Shown here in pieces: positions 25,143 through 35,400 of a stretch of 64,000 nt of DNA (positions within the stretch are counted from its first letter, which is position 1; each line of letters starts with the position of its first letter). The DNA is from an uncultured Collinsella sp. (GTDB lineage Bacteria; Actinomycetota; Coriobacteriia; Coriobacteriales; Coriobacteriaceae), in assembly GCA_900540995.1 (NCBI GenBank), contig UQHO01000001.1, forward strand, positions 81,044 to 145,043. Reading direction: 5' to 3'. The translations under genes were made by a program, and so were the position numbers. The notes beneath the pieces are model-generated. The model did not search any database. It was not told where the DNA came from and saw only the letters and a list, made by a program, of their open reading frames with translations.

Positions 25143-27326
25143 TTAGGACCAGAGGAAGTCGCTGCGGGTGACGGTGGCGCCGATGGCGAAGGGCATGCAG
25201 GCGATGACCGGATACAGGTAGCGCATGTAGGTCGAGCCGTTGCACGGACCAATCAGGCACACGGCGAGCACGCCCAACAGCGGCACCCAGATCGCCAGCG
25301 CACGCCATGAATGACGACGCAGCAGGTAGACCACCACGGCGATCATGATCCACACATAGGTGGCCGAGCTCATGGTGAGCGAAATAAACGGGATGCGCTG
25401 CACCGCCACACGGTACAGATTGATCAGGTGGTCGCACCAGCGCACCACGTTGCTGTCAACCGGATGGAAGTCGAAGTACTTGAGGTTGTCGGGACGCGCC
25501 ATGATCTCGGCACTACGCGCCGTGCTGTAGACCCAGGCATCGCGCGCGCTCGGATAAAAGTAGCCGTAATAGTTATTGATGAGCGCCGAGATATAGCACT
25601 CGGGATCCTTTTTGAACATCTGCGCCCAGACCTCAAAATAGGCCTTGATGTCCTCCTGCGAGGCGTACTCGTTAAAGCAGTTCTTGACGGCATCCGACTT
25701 ATCCGGGTTGTAGCGGCGGCCCAGGTTCTCGTACTTGAGCACACGGTCGATCACGGCACGCTCTTCGTCGGTCACCAAGCCGTCGCAAGGAGCCTCCACG
25801 ATGGTGCCGTCCTCCTTAACCGTGGGGTTGACGCCCGAGTTGAGGCCGTCGTGTTTTTGGACGAAACGAGCCGTCTGCTGGAACGGAATCGAGAGGATTT
25901 CGCGCTTGGAACCAGGCGTGATATCGTGCGCCGGCATAAAGACCTTGGTGAAGTACATATTAGAGGCAAGGCAGAGCGCGAGCACCGCGAGAACGCCAAC
26001 CCAGCGGAAACGCGGCGTGGCGCATGAGACCGCGGTGCCCGTCTGCTTAGCCGCACGACGGGCGACATGTACATCCCATGCGCAAAACGCCGCCGCAATC
26101 ACGCAGGCCGCCAACGGAAAGACCAGACCGCCATTGCGCAAAAACGTGGAACCCATGGCAGCCAGCGCAAGCAACAGCCAGTCGTGGCGCGCAAAGAGCA
26201 CGGGCCTCTGTTCGCCCGCACGCTCGGCATTGGCATCACGACGGGGCAAGCCACATGCCACGAGCTTGACGGTCTGTACCAGCAGCACCAAAAACGCGTC
26301 GGCAAAGAGCACGTCTTTGGTGAGCAACACCGCGTAGTTAGAGAACATCGGCATAAACGCAAAGAACAGCAGGATCGCACCGCGAACCGGCAGGCTCACG
26401 CCCAGTTTGCGCAGCGACGAAATGGAATAGGCCATGCAGGCAGCCGTGACAACAAATTGAGCGCAGGTATAGATGATGAGGCCCGCGTTAGCGCTGTTGA
26501 ACAGCGAAAGCCCCAGCTGAACGCACGAGCCGATAATGGCCGTGTGCACTACGGGATGATGCCCGTTGAGCAGCACGTTGGGGTTGAGTAGGCGCAGATA
26601 GTCGCTCGTGCCATTGGGATAGTTGAACCACTGGCGAATCTGCGCACCCGTATCTCCCATAAAAAGCCCGGGCAGCGAAGCGACGAGCGTGGGCGCCCAG
26701 GCGATCATAAGCACCAGGAAGGGCCCGGCAAAGGGATGGACCGAGAGCACGGCGTGAGTCACACGCCATACGCGGCCAAAGTGCGCCTCGGAAAACGGAA
26801 TGCGCCGAGAGCTCAGCCAATCTAGACACTCAAAGGCAAGGTAGAAGGCAACGACCGCCAAGAGCATCCAGCCCGCGCCGCCAATCCAGGCGCAGATGAT
26901 GCGGGCCTTGTCGCCAAGAACAATCTCGGCCGAGTCGGTGAGGTCGTAGCTGCGGCCGAACACCATGCAGATGGCGAAAAACAGCGACGGCAGAATGATC
27001 GACGGACGCCAGGTGTCGCCACGGCCAAAGAACACGTAGCGAAACGGCAAGGTGAGCAAGCAGGCAAGCGCAAGCAGCATGACCGCGTCGGTGTGGCCGG
27101 CAAACGAGAGAAGCACCTCGTAGCACACGTACAGCATGCCAGAGGCTTTGGGGTCAATCGCCAAGACTGCGTTGCTCGACACCGGGGCGGGATCGATGGA
27201 AAACGCCGTGGTCGCCAACAACGCGAGCAGAAATGCGATGAGCGTCTGCTTGGCGGGGTAGCGCTTAAACCAGACGATGCGGGCAGCGTCGCGCGCAGCC
27301 GTTGTGGAGAGATCGGAATCCTTCAC
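25143..27326 (-). CDS. Large polytopic membrane protein, DUF6020-like
   Basis: 727 residues with about a dozen hydrophobic segments and one hydrophilic stretch of 140 residues near position 500-640 (NPTVKEDGTIVEAPCDGLVT to YFDFHPVDSNVV), which is probably extracellular. The layout resembles glycosyltransferase-C-like or DUF6020 proteins of actinobacteria and firmicutes, including WAPTLVASLPGLFMGDTGAQ and NGHHPVVHTA in the first extracytoplasmic loops. The function is unknown; transfer of a lipid-linked sugar is one idea. The ATG at 27326 opens a hydrophilic N-terminus. It lies 75 bases behind lgt on the same strand. Confidence 0.65.
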   Translation of the reverse strand: MKDSDLSTTAARDAARIVWFKRYPAKQTLIAFLLALLATTAFSIDPAPVSSNAVLAIDPKASGMLYVCYEVLLSFAGHTDAVMLLALACLLTLPFRYVFFGRGDTWRPSIILPSLFFAICMVFGRSYDLTDSAEIVLGDKARIICAWIGGAGWMLLAVVAFYLAFECLDWLSSRRIPFSEAHFGRVWRVTHAVLSVHPFAGPFLVLMIAWAPTLVASLPGLFMGDTGAQIRQWFNYPNGTSDYLRLLNPNVLLNGHHPVVHTAIIGSCVQLGLSLFNSANAGLIIYTCAQFVVTAACMAYSISSLRKLGVSLPVRGAILLFFAFMPMFSNYAVLLTKDVLFADAFLVLLVQTVKLVACGLPRRDANAERAGEQRPVLFARHDWLLLALAAMGSTFLRNGGLVFPLAACVIAAAFCAWDVHVARRAAKQTGTAVSCATPRFRWVGVLAVLALCLASNMYFTKVFMPAHDITPGSKREILSIPFQQTARFVQKHDGLNSGVNPTVKEDGTIVEAPCDGLVTDEERAVIDRVLKYENLGRRYNPDKSDAVKNCFNEYASQEDIKAYFEVWAQMFKKDPECYISALINNYYGYFYPSARDAWVYSTARSAEIMARPDNLKYFDFHPVDSNVVRWCDHLINLYRVAVQRIPFISLTMSSATYVWIMIAVVVYLLRRHSWRALAIWVPLLGVLAVCLIGPCNGSTYMRYLYPVIACMPFAIGATVTRSDFLWS

Positions 27327-27366
27327 AGTCCAAAGAGCCTTTCTAGAAACCTATCAAACTCGGCAA

Positions 27367-27403
27367 AACCACCACAAAGGTGCCTGTCCCTTTTGTGGTG
27401 GTT
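27367..27403. repeat. Hairpin repeat of the CCTGTCCC family, overlapping lgt stop
   Basis: Perfect 12-bp stem AACCACCACAAA/TTTGTGGTGGTT with loop GGTGCCTGTCCCT. It overlaps the lgt stop by two bases and is followed on the minus strand by TTTTGCC, so it can serve as the lgt terminator. Confidence 0.8.
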
Positions 27404-28223
27404 AGGCGTCGAGGTAGATGCGCTGGGGGCGATTGCGATGTCGGGCGAAGATGACGAGCGCCAGGCCGGCGATCACGAGCGGAAGGCTCAGCAGCTGACC
27501 CATCGTGATGACGCCGCCCAGCAGATAGCCAAGCTGGGCGTCGGGCACGCGCACGAACTCGACGAGGAAGCGGACGATGCCGTATCCCATCACGAACACG
27601 CCCATAAACGTACCCTGGGGCAGCAGCGGCTTTTTGCGGCTGAGCACCTGAAGAATGCAGAAGAGCACGATGCCCTCAAGAAATGCCTCGTAGAGTTGGG
27701 AGGGGTGACGCGGCATATCGCCCGCAGTCCCGCCAAAGACCACACCCCAGGGCAGATCGGTCGGCTTGCCCCACAGCTCACCGTTGACAAAGTTGGCACA
27801 ACGGCCCAGGCACAAGGCCAGCGGCGCGCCTATGACGGCAAGGTCTGCCAAAGTCCATGCGTCGAGCTTATACATGCGGCACACGATGATGCCGCCGATA
27901 ATGCCGCCCACCAAACCGCCATGGAAGCTCATGCCGCCCTCATTGGTGGCAAAGATCTCGAGCGGGTGCGCCCAGTAGTAGCCATCACCGTAAAAGACGA
28001 CGTAGAACAGGCGCGCACCGATAATGAGGCCAAAGACCACGCCGACCACGACACTCGTCAGGTCGTCAATCGTGATGTTAAAACCCCAGCGACGCTGCGT
28101 GCGGTACATGACGACCGCCGTGAGCAGGGCGCCGACCACATAGGCCAAGCCGTACCAGTAGATGGTGATGGGCCCCGCCGAAATCGCGACGGGATCAAGC
28201 ATATGGTAGAGGTCGTTGAGCAT
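27402..28223 (-). CDS. lgt: Prolipoprotein diacylglyceryl transferase
   Basis: Transfers diacylglycerol from phosphatidylglycerol to the lipobox cysteine of lipoproteins, the first step of their maturation. 273 residues with about seven membrane segments and the family motifs YGLAYVVG, GARLFYV, MSFHGGLVGG, the signature LCLGRCANFVNGELWG (catalytic Arg and Asn) and HPSQLYEA. The ATG at 28223 follows GGAGAGGGG. A client lipoprotein, the glutamate-binding protein at 50929, is in the same window. Confidence 0.96.
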   Translation of the reverse strand: MLNDLYHMLDPVAISAGPITIYWYGLAYVVGALLTAVVMYRTQRRWGFNITIDDLTSVVVGVVFGLIIGARLFYVVFYGDGYYWAHPLEIFATNEGGMSFHGGLVGGIIGGIIVCRMYKLDAWTLADLAVIGAPLALCLGRCANFVNGELWGKPTDLPWGVVFGGTAGDMPRHPSQLYEAFLEGIVLFCILQVLSRKKPLLPQGTFMGVFVMGYGIVRFLVEFVRVPDAQLGYLLGGVITMGQLLSLPLVIAGLALVIFARHRNRPQRIYLDA

Positions 28224-28242
28224 GTCGATCCCCTCTCCCTAC

Positions 28243-28281
28243 ATACAAATGCGGCCGCGGGCCTTACGCTCGCAGCCGCAT
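28243..28281 (-). terminator. Terminator behind the NifU-like gene
   Basis: Minus strand 11-bp stem with one mismatch (28249-28259 with 28271-28281), followed by TTTGTATG, 50 bases after the stop at 28331. Confidence 0.55.
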
Positions 28282-28330
28282 ATTTGGGCGTAACATCTAT
28301 GCGGAGTTTGCCGTCCGCAGCTTTCGCATC

Positions 28331-28609
28331 TTAGAACGGCGCGTACTCGTCGTACAGGTCGTCGGTCTCGCCGGAGGCATTGACCTGCTCGACACGGGTA
28401 ACGCCGGGCACATGCTCCTTCAGGATGCGCTCAATACCCATGGACAGGGTCAGCGAGCTCATGGGGCAGCCGGCGCAAGCGCCCTGCAGCTCCAGTTTGA
28501 CGACGCCCTCGTCGTCAACGCCCACATACTCCATATCGCCGCCGTCGGCCTGCAGGTTGGGGCGAATCTCTTCAAGAACCTTCTTAAGCAGCTCTTCGTT
28601 AACAGCCAC
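28331..28609 (-). CDS. NifU C-terminal domain Fe-S scaffold protein
   Basis: 92-residue stand-alone NifU domain that carries or transfers an iron-sulfur cluster. It shows EEIRPNLQADGGDMEYVGV and the cluster-binding ACAGCPMSSLTLSMGIE (CxxC). Other similar single-domain proteins are called NfuA-like or YutI. The C-terminus is acidic (DDLYDEYAPF). The ATG at 28609 has AAAGGAG upstream. Confidence 0.92.
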   Translation of the reverse strand: MAVNEELLKKVLEEIRPNLQADGGDMEYVGVDDEGVVKLELQGACAGCPMSSLTLSMGIERILKEHVPGVTRVEQVNASGETDDLYDEYAPF

Positions 28610-28781
28610 AGGGGCTCCTTTCTCACAATTACGCGGGCGCGCCCGCGGACAGAAGCTATGTTACTACAGCCGTGTACCCGCTCACGAGCCGTCCATGCGC
28701 GCAGACGCGACTTTCACGAGTAGTCAATTTGGGACGGGGATCTTTTAGCTGCCTGTTGTTACCAGCTGGCATTGCCACGCG

Positions 28782-29306
28782 CTACTGCTGAGCCTGCCCC
28801 TCGGTGCCGATGTGAACATCGACGATAACCTGGCGGTAGCTAATACCGCAGGAGTCGAGAATGCGGCGGCTGATGCGGCCGTCGTCGGTGTCGGCGTACT
28901 TGTTGTCCAGGTAGACAACCTCGCCCACACCCACCTGCGCCAAAATCTTGGCGCAGTCGTGGCACGGGAACAGCGTGACGTAGACCGTGGAACCCTCGAG
29001 GTCCTTGAGCGAGCCACGGTAGTTGAGCACGGCGTTGGCCTCGGCATGGACCACGTAGTTGTGCTTGTCCTGCAGCGGGTCGTCGCTCGTACCCCACGGG
29101 AAAAAGTCGTCGTTGAGCGCCGAGGGCGTACCGTTGTAGCCCACCGAAAGGATACGGTGGTTGGTGCTGGCGATGCACGCACCCACCTGCGTGTTGGGGT
29201 CCTTGCTGCGGCGCTGTGCGGCGATGGCCACGCTCATAAAGAACTCGTCCCAGCTAATGACGTCCAGGCGCTTGCCTGACGAAGTTTGATGAAGATCGTC
29301 CGACAT
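28782..29306 (-). CDS. Deoxycytidylate (dCMP) deaminase
   Basis: 174-residue zinc deaminase that makes dUMP from dCMP for thymidylate synthesis. The zinc site is HAEANAVLN (His and catalytic Glu) and PCHDCAK (two Cys); WDEFFMSVAIAAQRRSKDPNTQVGA and GYNGTP are typical of the dCMP deaminase/ComEB group. I choose the ATG at 29306 (MSDDLHQ), because GGAGGTG lies seven bases upstream. An in-frame ATG at 29342 would add 12 residues without a ribosome binding site. Confidence 0.9.
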   Translation of the reverse strand: MSDDLHQTSSGKRLDVISWDEFFMSVAIAAQRRSKDPNTQVGACIASTNHRILSVGYNGTPSALNDDFFPWGTSDDPLQDKHNYVVHAEANAVLNYRGSLKDLEGSTVYVTLFPCHDCAKILAQVGVGEVVYLDNKYADTDDGRISRRILDSCGISYRQVIVDVHIGTEGQAQQ

Positions 29307-29390
29307 GGCAGACACCTCCGTAATCGCAATAGTTTGACCCATTGTAGCAGGTGAAAGGTTGGGGCGTTTGTCCCACCGGCGCCCTCACTT

Positions 29391-30242
29391 TTACACGCGG
29401 CGGGGCTTTTGGTTGATGCGATAGAGCTCGGCCAGTCCTCGCAACGTCAGCGCGTCGTCGACCGTCAGACCGTGACCGACCAGCGACGCGAGTGCCTCGG
29501 CATCGTCGCCGGTAATGACGATGGGCACATCGCCCTCCCCCGCGGCCTTGGTCGCGCGCATCTCGGCGAGCACCATGTCGAGCATGCCGTCGATGCGGGC
29601 TACCTCGCCCAGAACCACGCCCGAGCGCATGGCCTCACGCGTGTTGCGGCCGATGACGTGCGTCGGCGCCGAGGGCTCAACCTGAGGCAGGCGCGCCGCG
29701 GCTGCCGAGAGCGAACGGGCGCCGAGAGCCAGCCCCGGCGCGATAACGCCGCCGACAAAGGTGCCGTGCGCGTCGATGACCTCGATATTGGTCGTGGTGC
29801 CCAGGTCGATCACGATGCACGGAGAGCCGTAGACGGCACGGGCCGCCACGGCGTCGGCGATGCGGTCGGGACCGATCTCGGCCGGATCGTCGTAGTGCAC
29901 GGGCATACCGGTCTTAAGTCCCGGCCCCACCGTGAGTACGCGCCCCGTGCAGGTACGGGAGAGCGCCGCCTTCCACGGGCGTTCGAGCGCCGGGACCACA
30001 CAGCTCAGCACGGCCGCCGCGGGAACGAGCACACCCGGCATGCCCGCATCGGCGGCAAGTGCGCCCATGACCTGCGTGAGCCTCATGCGCGCCTCGTCGG
30101 CTGTGATGCTCGACGGCGTCGTGATCTCGCACGTCGCAAGCGGGCATTCCTGTGCCGCGGCCGAATCCTCGGCAAACAGGCCAAAGCGAATGAACGTGTT
30201 GCCCACGTCGACCGTCAATATATATGCGCACCCATTAAGCAT
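29391..30242 (-). CDS. coaX: Type III pantothenate kinase
   Basis: First step of coenzyme A synthesis, phosphorylation of pantothenate; type III enzymes are not inhibited by CoA and need a monovalent cation. 283 residues of the ASKHA fold: LTVDVGNTFIRFGLF (phosphate 1), GPDRIADAVAARAVYG, VIDLGTTTNIEVID and GGVIAPGLALGARSL. AAAGGAG lies before the ATG at 30242. The protein is a little longer than usual (about 255), with an insert near residues 45-60. Confidence 0.95.
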   Translation of the reverse strand: MLNGCAYILTVDVGNTFIRFGLFAEDSAAAQECPLATCEITTPSSITADEARMRLTQVMGALAADAGMPGVLVPAAAVLSCVVPALERPWKAALSRTCTGRVLTVGPGLKTGMPVHYDDPAEIGPDRIADAVAARAVYGSPCIVIDLGTTTNIEVIDAHGTFVGGVIAPGLALGARSLSAAAARLPQVEPSAPTHVIGRNTREAMRSGVVLGEVARIDGMLDMVLAEMRATKAAGEGDVPIVITGDDAEALASLVGHGLTVDDALTLRGLAELYRINQKPRRV

Positions 30243-30302
30243 CGTCGGCGCTCCTTTCGTCTGCCCAGCAGTATATCCCGTAGGTAAGGTGGCTAATATT
30301 GG

Positions 30303-30380
30303 GATGATTTTTCTGGGACGGGGATTATAAAATCATTAGGCACACAATGATTTTTTAATCCCCGTCCCAGAAAAATCATC
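30303..30380. repeat. 78-base hairpin element with GGGACGGGG arms
   Basis: Bases 30303-30327 pair with 30356-30380 (25 bp) and, after one mismatch, 30329-30337 with 30346-30354 (9 bp); the loop is 8 bases. It sits between the divergent coaX and OPT genes. Arm sequence CTGGGACGGGGAT recurs as fragments near 28732 (GGGACGGGGATCTTTT) and 19806 (CCCCGTCCCC), which suggests a dispersed repeat. Confidence 0.8.
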
Positions 30381-30545
30381 GCCTGGGGTAGTCAAAAAAG
30401 CCCCATCCCAATCTAGCTGCCTTGCGGCTATACTGGTGCGCGGCCGCCGCGCGAGCTCACGCGGCGGCCCTTGGTAACCCGACTTCCCGCGCCGTATCCG
30501 TAGCGGCGCTCCCGGGGGAAGCGGATATACGCAAAGGAGTTCTAT

Positions 30546-32256
30546 ATGAGCAATCCCTCGAACCGCGCTTCGATGCGCGGGCAACTCACGCTGCGCGGTG
30601 TCGTCATCGGCGTCCTTGGCTGCGTGATCATCACGGCAAGCTCGGCCTACACCGCCCTCAAGATGGGCGCACTCCCCTGGCCGATCGTCTTCGCTGCCGT
30701 CATCTCGCTGTTCTTCCTTAAGCTCATGGGCAACGCCAGCCTCAACGAGGCAAACGTCACCCACACCATCATGTCCGCGGGCGCCATGGTCGCCGGCGGT
30801 CTGGCGTTTACCATCCCGGGCGCCTGGATGCTGGGCTATGCCGACCAGATCAGCTGGCTCGACATGTTTATCGTGGCACTCGCCGGCACCATCCTGGGCC
30901 TGTTCGCCACGGCACTCATCCACCGTCACTTTATCGTGGACGCCGCACTGGAGTTCCCCACCGGCAACGCCGCAGCCCAGACCCTGCGCGCGACCGAGGC
31001 TGGCGGCAAGACCGGCAAACAGCTCTTTGGCTCCATGGCCCTCGCCGGCATCTATAGCGTGTTGCGCGATGCCCTGGGCGTGGTGCCCAGCATGCTGTGC
31101 ACGCTCAATATCCCCGGCGTGACCTTTGCCATCTACAACTCGCCCATGCTGCTCTCCATCGGCTTTTTGGTGGGCTTTGCCCCTGTCGCCTGCTGGTTTG
31201 CCGGCGCACTGCTGGGCAACTTTGGCATCATCGTCGGCGGCACCGCCGCCGGTCTCTTTGACGTCGTAACTGCCCAGGGCATCGTCAAGTCGCTGGGTAT
31301 GGGCCTCATGATGGGCTTTGGCGTCGCCGTCGTCCTTAAGGACATCCTTCCTCAGGTCGTCGGCATCGTCCGTGGCCTAGCCGCCGACGGCTCCACCGAC
31401 ACCGACGAGCAGTCGCTTATCTCGGGCTCCCTCAAGCTCGACGCCGGAATCATCGCTCTGGGCACCGCCGCCATCGCCGTTGTCGTTGCCATCGCACTCG
31501 ACCTCGGCCCCGTTCCGGCCGTCATCGTGACGCTCTTCACCTTTGTAACCACTATCATGAGCGCGCAGAGCTGCGGCCAGACGGGCATCGATCCCATGGA
31601 GATCTTTGGCCTCATCGTCATGCTCATCGTGGCAGCCTTTGCACAGATCGCGCAGGTCAAGCTGTTCTTTATCGCCGGCATCGTGGCCGTGGCTTGCGGC
31701 CTTGCGGGCGACGTCATGAACGACTTTAAGGCCGGCGCCGTGCTGGGCACCAACCCGCGCGCGCAGTGGATTGGCCAGGCCATCGGCGGCATCGTGGGCG
31801 CCCTGGTCGCCGCCGCCGTCATGGTCGCGCTCGTCACCGCTTATGGTCCGGACGCCTTTGGCCCCGACAAGAGCTTCGTTGCCGCGCAGGCAAGCGTAGT
31901 TGCCACCATGGTCTCGGGCATCCCGAGCGTGCCGTGGTTCGCAGGCGGCTTTATCGCCGGTATCGTCATGTATTGGCTTGGCATACTCGCCGCCTGCCAT
32001 GATGATCGGCTTGGGCGTGTACCTGCCGTTCTACATGTCGCTCACGGCCTTCTTGGGCTCCTGCGTCAAGCTCGCCTACGACAAGTGGGCCGCGCACCGC
32101 GACGCCCAGGCCGGTCTTTCTGACGAAGAGAAGGCTGCCAAAGACGCTGCCTTCCAGGAGCAAGGTCTGGTCGTCGCCAGCGGCCTGCTCGGCGGCGAGT
32201 CCATCGTCGGCGTTATCCTGGCGTTTGTCTCCGTGGGCTTAAGCCTGCTGGGCTAA
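30546..32256 (+). pseudogene. OPT family oligopeptide transporter, frameshifted near the 3' end
   Basis: A polytopic protein of the OPT family (proton-driven peptide or metal-chelate uptake), with SSAYTALKMGALPWPIVFAA, NEANVTHTIMSAGAMVAGG, EFPTGNAAAQTLRA and DIGPVPAVIVTLF-like segments. The ATG at 30546 has AAAGGAG upstream. The first frame runs to a stop at 32123, but from about 31985 the family sequence (PAMMIGLGVYLPFYMSLTAFLG and the rest) continues in the next frame to 32256. Removing one A in GGCATACTC (31983-31985) restores GISPPAMMIGLG and a 569-residue product. Either a real recent loss or a sequencing error. Confidence 0.88.
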
Positions 32257-32297
32257 GTCGAGCAGCTGCTCGACAGCAACCATATTGCCTACGATTT

Positions 32298-32338
32298 GCC
32301 CGGTCGGTAGCTTTCCAGGCTACCGACCGGGCTTTTTG
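32298..32338 (+). terminator. Terminator of the OPT gene
   Basis: Perfect 14-bp stem GCCCGGTCGGTAGC/GCTACCGACCGGGC with 7-base loop followed by TTTTT. Confidence 0.92.
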
Positions 32339-32353
32339 ATACCAACGCAAAGA

Positions 32354-32390
32354 AAGGCCGGCGCGCTGCATTTAACAGCGCGCCGGCCTT
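32354..32390 (-). terminator. Terminator of the surface protein gene
   Basis: Perfect 15-bp stem AAGGCCGGCGCGCTG/CAGCGCGCCGGCCTT with 7-base loop; on the minus strand it is followed by TCTTTGCG. It lies 68 bases after the stop at 32458. Confidence 0.85.
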
Positions 32391-32457
32391 ATCGTTTGGC
32401 TATCGAGACGGTCCCGCTATGAACCGAAGTTCGTTTGCAGAATCTACGCCCGAAACG

Positions 32458-35400
32458 CTACATCTGCTTGCGACGACGATCGCTCAGCGTCACACCAGCG
32501 GCCACGAGGGTGATACCGCCGATGACGAACACCTCGCCCGCAAGAGCGGAATTGTCGCCAGTTTGGGCGAGCGCGGCCGACGTTGCCTTCTTCTTGGCGA
32601 CAGGAGCCTTTGCAGCAGCCTGCGCAACCTGAGGCTTGGCCTGCGGCTCAGCCTTGGGATGATACTTGTCGTACTCGGCCTGCGCGGCAGCCAGGGCATC
32701 CTTGGCATCGCCAAGCTCGGCAAGCGCGGCGGCATAGGCGTCGTTGGCATCGGACAGCTTGGCATCGGCATCGCTCAGAGCAGCCTTGAGGCCAGCGGCG
32801 GCATCGACGGCGGCCTTATAGCGAGCGTAGGCAGCGTTCAGCTTAACCAGCTTCTCGTTGCCCGTCGTGCCCGCGGCAAGGGATGCCTTATGGTCGACAG
32901 CCTCAAGATCGGCCTTGAGTGCCTCATCGCTGGCAAGCTCGGCCTTGGCCTTGACGATCTCGAAGTTCGCATCGACGACGGCTTCGTTGGCGGCCTCGAG
33001 CTGCTTCTGGGCATCGGCGACACCGGCGACGGCAGCGTCATAGGCGGTCTTGGCGTCGTCGACCGCCTTCTGGGCACCGGCGAAGCGCTCGAAGGCCTTG
33101 TTTGCGGTGGCAAGCTCGTCCTCGGCGGCCTTGGCCTTCGCCTGTGCGTCGGACAGGGTCTGCGTCTTGGCGGCAACTGCCTGCTTGGCGCCCGAAAGAG
33201 CGGTCGCGGCGTGCACATCTGCGGCCTGAGCCTTGTCAACGCCAGCCTGGGCAGTGTCGTCGGCCTTCTTGGCATCGTTAAGCGTGCCCTGCTTGTTCGC
33301 AAGATCCGTCTTGGCGGCATCGCACTTGGCGGCAAGGTCCTTGACCGAAGCGGTAGCGTTGTCATACGCCTCGTTGGCCTTGTCGGATTTTGCCTTGGCA
33401 GCATCGCAGGCGCTGCGAGCCTTCGCCTTGTGAGCAGCGGCATCGGCTGCCTTCTTCTTGCTGTCAGCAAGCGTGGCGTTTGCCTTGTCGAGGGCCGCCT
33501 GGGCAGTAGCGGCCTTGCTCTTGGCGGCATCGAGCTTGGCCTGAGGCGTCTTGACGTCGATGCCCTTCAACTTGGCTTCGGCAGCGTCGTAGGCCGATTT
33601 GGCCGCGGCGGTAGCAGACTTAGCCTGCTCGTATTCGCCCTTCGCGGCGTTCATGTCCGTGTTGGCAGCGGCGAGGGCATTCTGCGCAGCGGCTTGCTTG
33701 CTTGCAGCGTCTTGATACGAGGCATTGGCAGTGGTGAGAGTCTGCTTTGCCTTGGAAAGCTTATCCTGCAACTGCTTGAGCTGTGCCTTCTGCTCCTGCG
33801 TGCCGCCGGCGTTGTAAGCGGAGTCGATGTAGTCGTTCATGAGCTTTTTAAACTCGGAAACCGTGAAATCGGCCTGATCGCTATAGCAACTGTAATCGAA
33901 GGCAGTTACCTCGGAATCGGCGCCCTTGCCGCTACCGGTTGCGATACCGATAGCCGTCATGCCGGAGTAGATGATGCTGAGATAGTGCCCGCACTCAGCG
34001 TCGACGTCTTCGTAGTTATCGGAGATATAAAAGAGATCATACCGATGACTGTCGAGATCATCGCCGTACTGCTCAACATACTTATCGAATGTCTGCTTCT
34101 CTTGGGTGTAGAGACCGGTGTATGGCCATCCAAGCGTGTCCTCGGTCTCGCCTCCGGTGTACGCGCCACCCCCACCTGCAAGGTTCTCGGCGTTATCAAA
34201 GTAGCAATGGGAATGCAGCAACCTGTAGTTGTGCTTCTGATATTGGGAGGAATACGATGCGTTGAGGGCCGCTGCTGCCGTCATACGGAGGCTGACGCAA
34301 AGCTCTGACTGCCCATTTGCCTTGCGGAGGTTATTCTGGGTATCAAGATAGGTCAAAGCATTGCGCAGCTGCTCAAGAGAGAGTGGGTTGGTATTGCGGG
34401 ACATGTCCTGATCGACGTAGCTGTCATACCACGGCTCCTTATCGGAAGCGCCCGTGAGCATGGACTGGGCATCCCTTGCATTCGCCTGTTGCTGAGCGCT
34501 AAATCCGCTGCCGGTGCTGATATGGGCCATAAAGCCAACGATACCCTGATTGATGACGTTTTGGTCGACGGTCATATTGGCCTTGAGGTCGATAATCTGT
34601 TTGTTGAGCTTCTCGACCTCAGCGTTGGCTGCATCATATGCTTTCTCGGCACTCTTAGTTTCGGCCGATGCCGCATCCCACTCGCTACGCTTCTGCTGGC
34701 AGACCTCGACGAGTCGGTCGTACGCGGTCTTCTTGTCGGCCTCGGTCTGCTGGGCCTGCTCGTATGCCGTCTTCGCGGCGTCACGCTTACTGGCCGCGTC
34801 CTTGTACTCCTTGTTTGCCGCATCGTATGCAGACCGGGCAGATGCCACAGCAGCGTTGGCGGCGTTGGCCTTCTCCTGCGCGGCAACGACGGCAGCCTGG
34901 GCGGCCTGCAGATTTGTCTGTGCGGTGGCGTCGGCATCCGTCGCGGCATTGAGCTCCCTCTGCGCGGTCTTGAGCTCACCAGCAGCAGCGTTCTTGGCGG
35001 CCTCAAGCGCACTCAGGTCAACACCCGTACCCGAGACGGCAGCATCGAGCGCGGCCTGCGCCTGGTTGAACTTCTGCTGGGCGTTATCGCGCGCGGTGGT
35101 TGCGGCTGCGAGAGCAGCGGCAGTCTCCTGCTTCTTGGCCTGGGCAGTCGTCAAAGCTGCCTCGGTATTCTGCTTTTCCTGCTGGGCGCTGGCCTCGGCA
35201 GCCTTGGCCTGGTCCAGATTGTCCTGTGCAGTAGTAACGGCCTTATTGGCGTCATCGAGCTTTGCCTGCGCGTCCTCGACGGCCTTCTTGGCGGCCTCGT
35301 ACTCGTCCATACCCATGGCCTCGAGCTTGGCCTGGGCATCATCGAGGGCCTTCTTGGCCTCATCCTGCTTTGCCTTGGCGTCCTTGAGCGCCTGGGTCTT

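Noticed and set aside
30430..30545. Riboswitch or T-box in the OPT leader
   Set aside because: The leader has GC-rich hairpins (30443-30472 and 30490-30530), but none of the conserved blocks of a known riboswitch or T-box class could be recognised.
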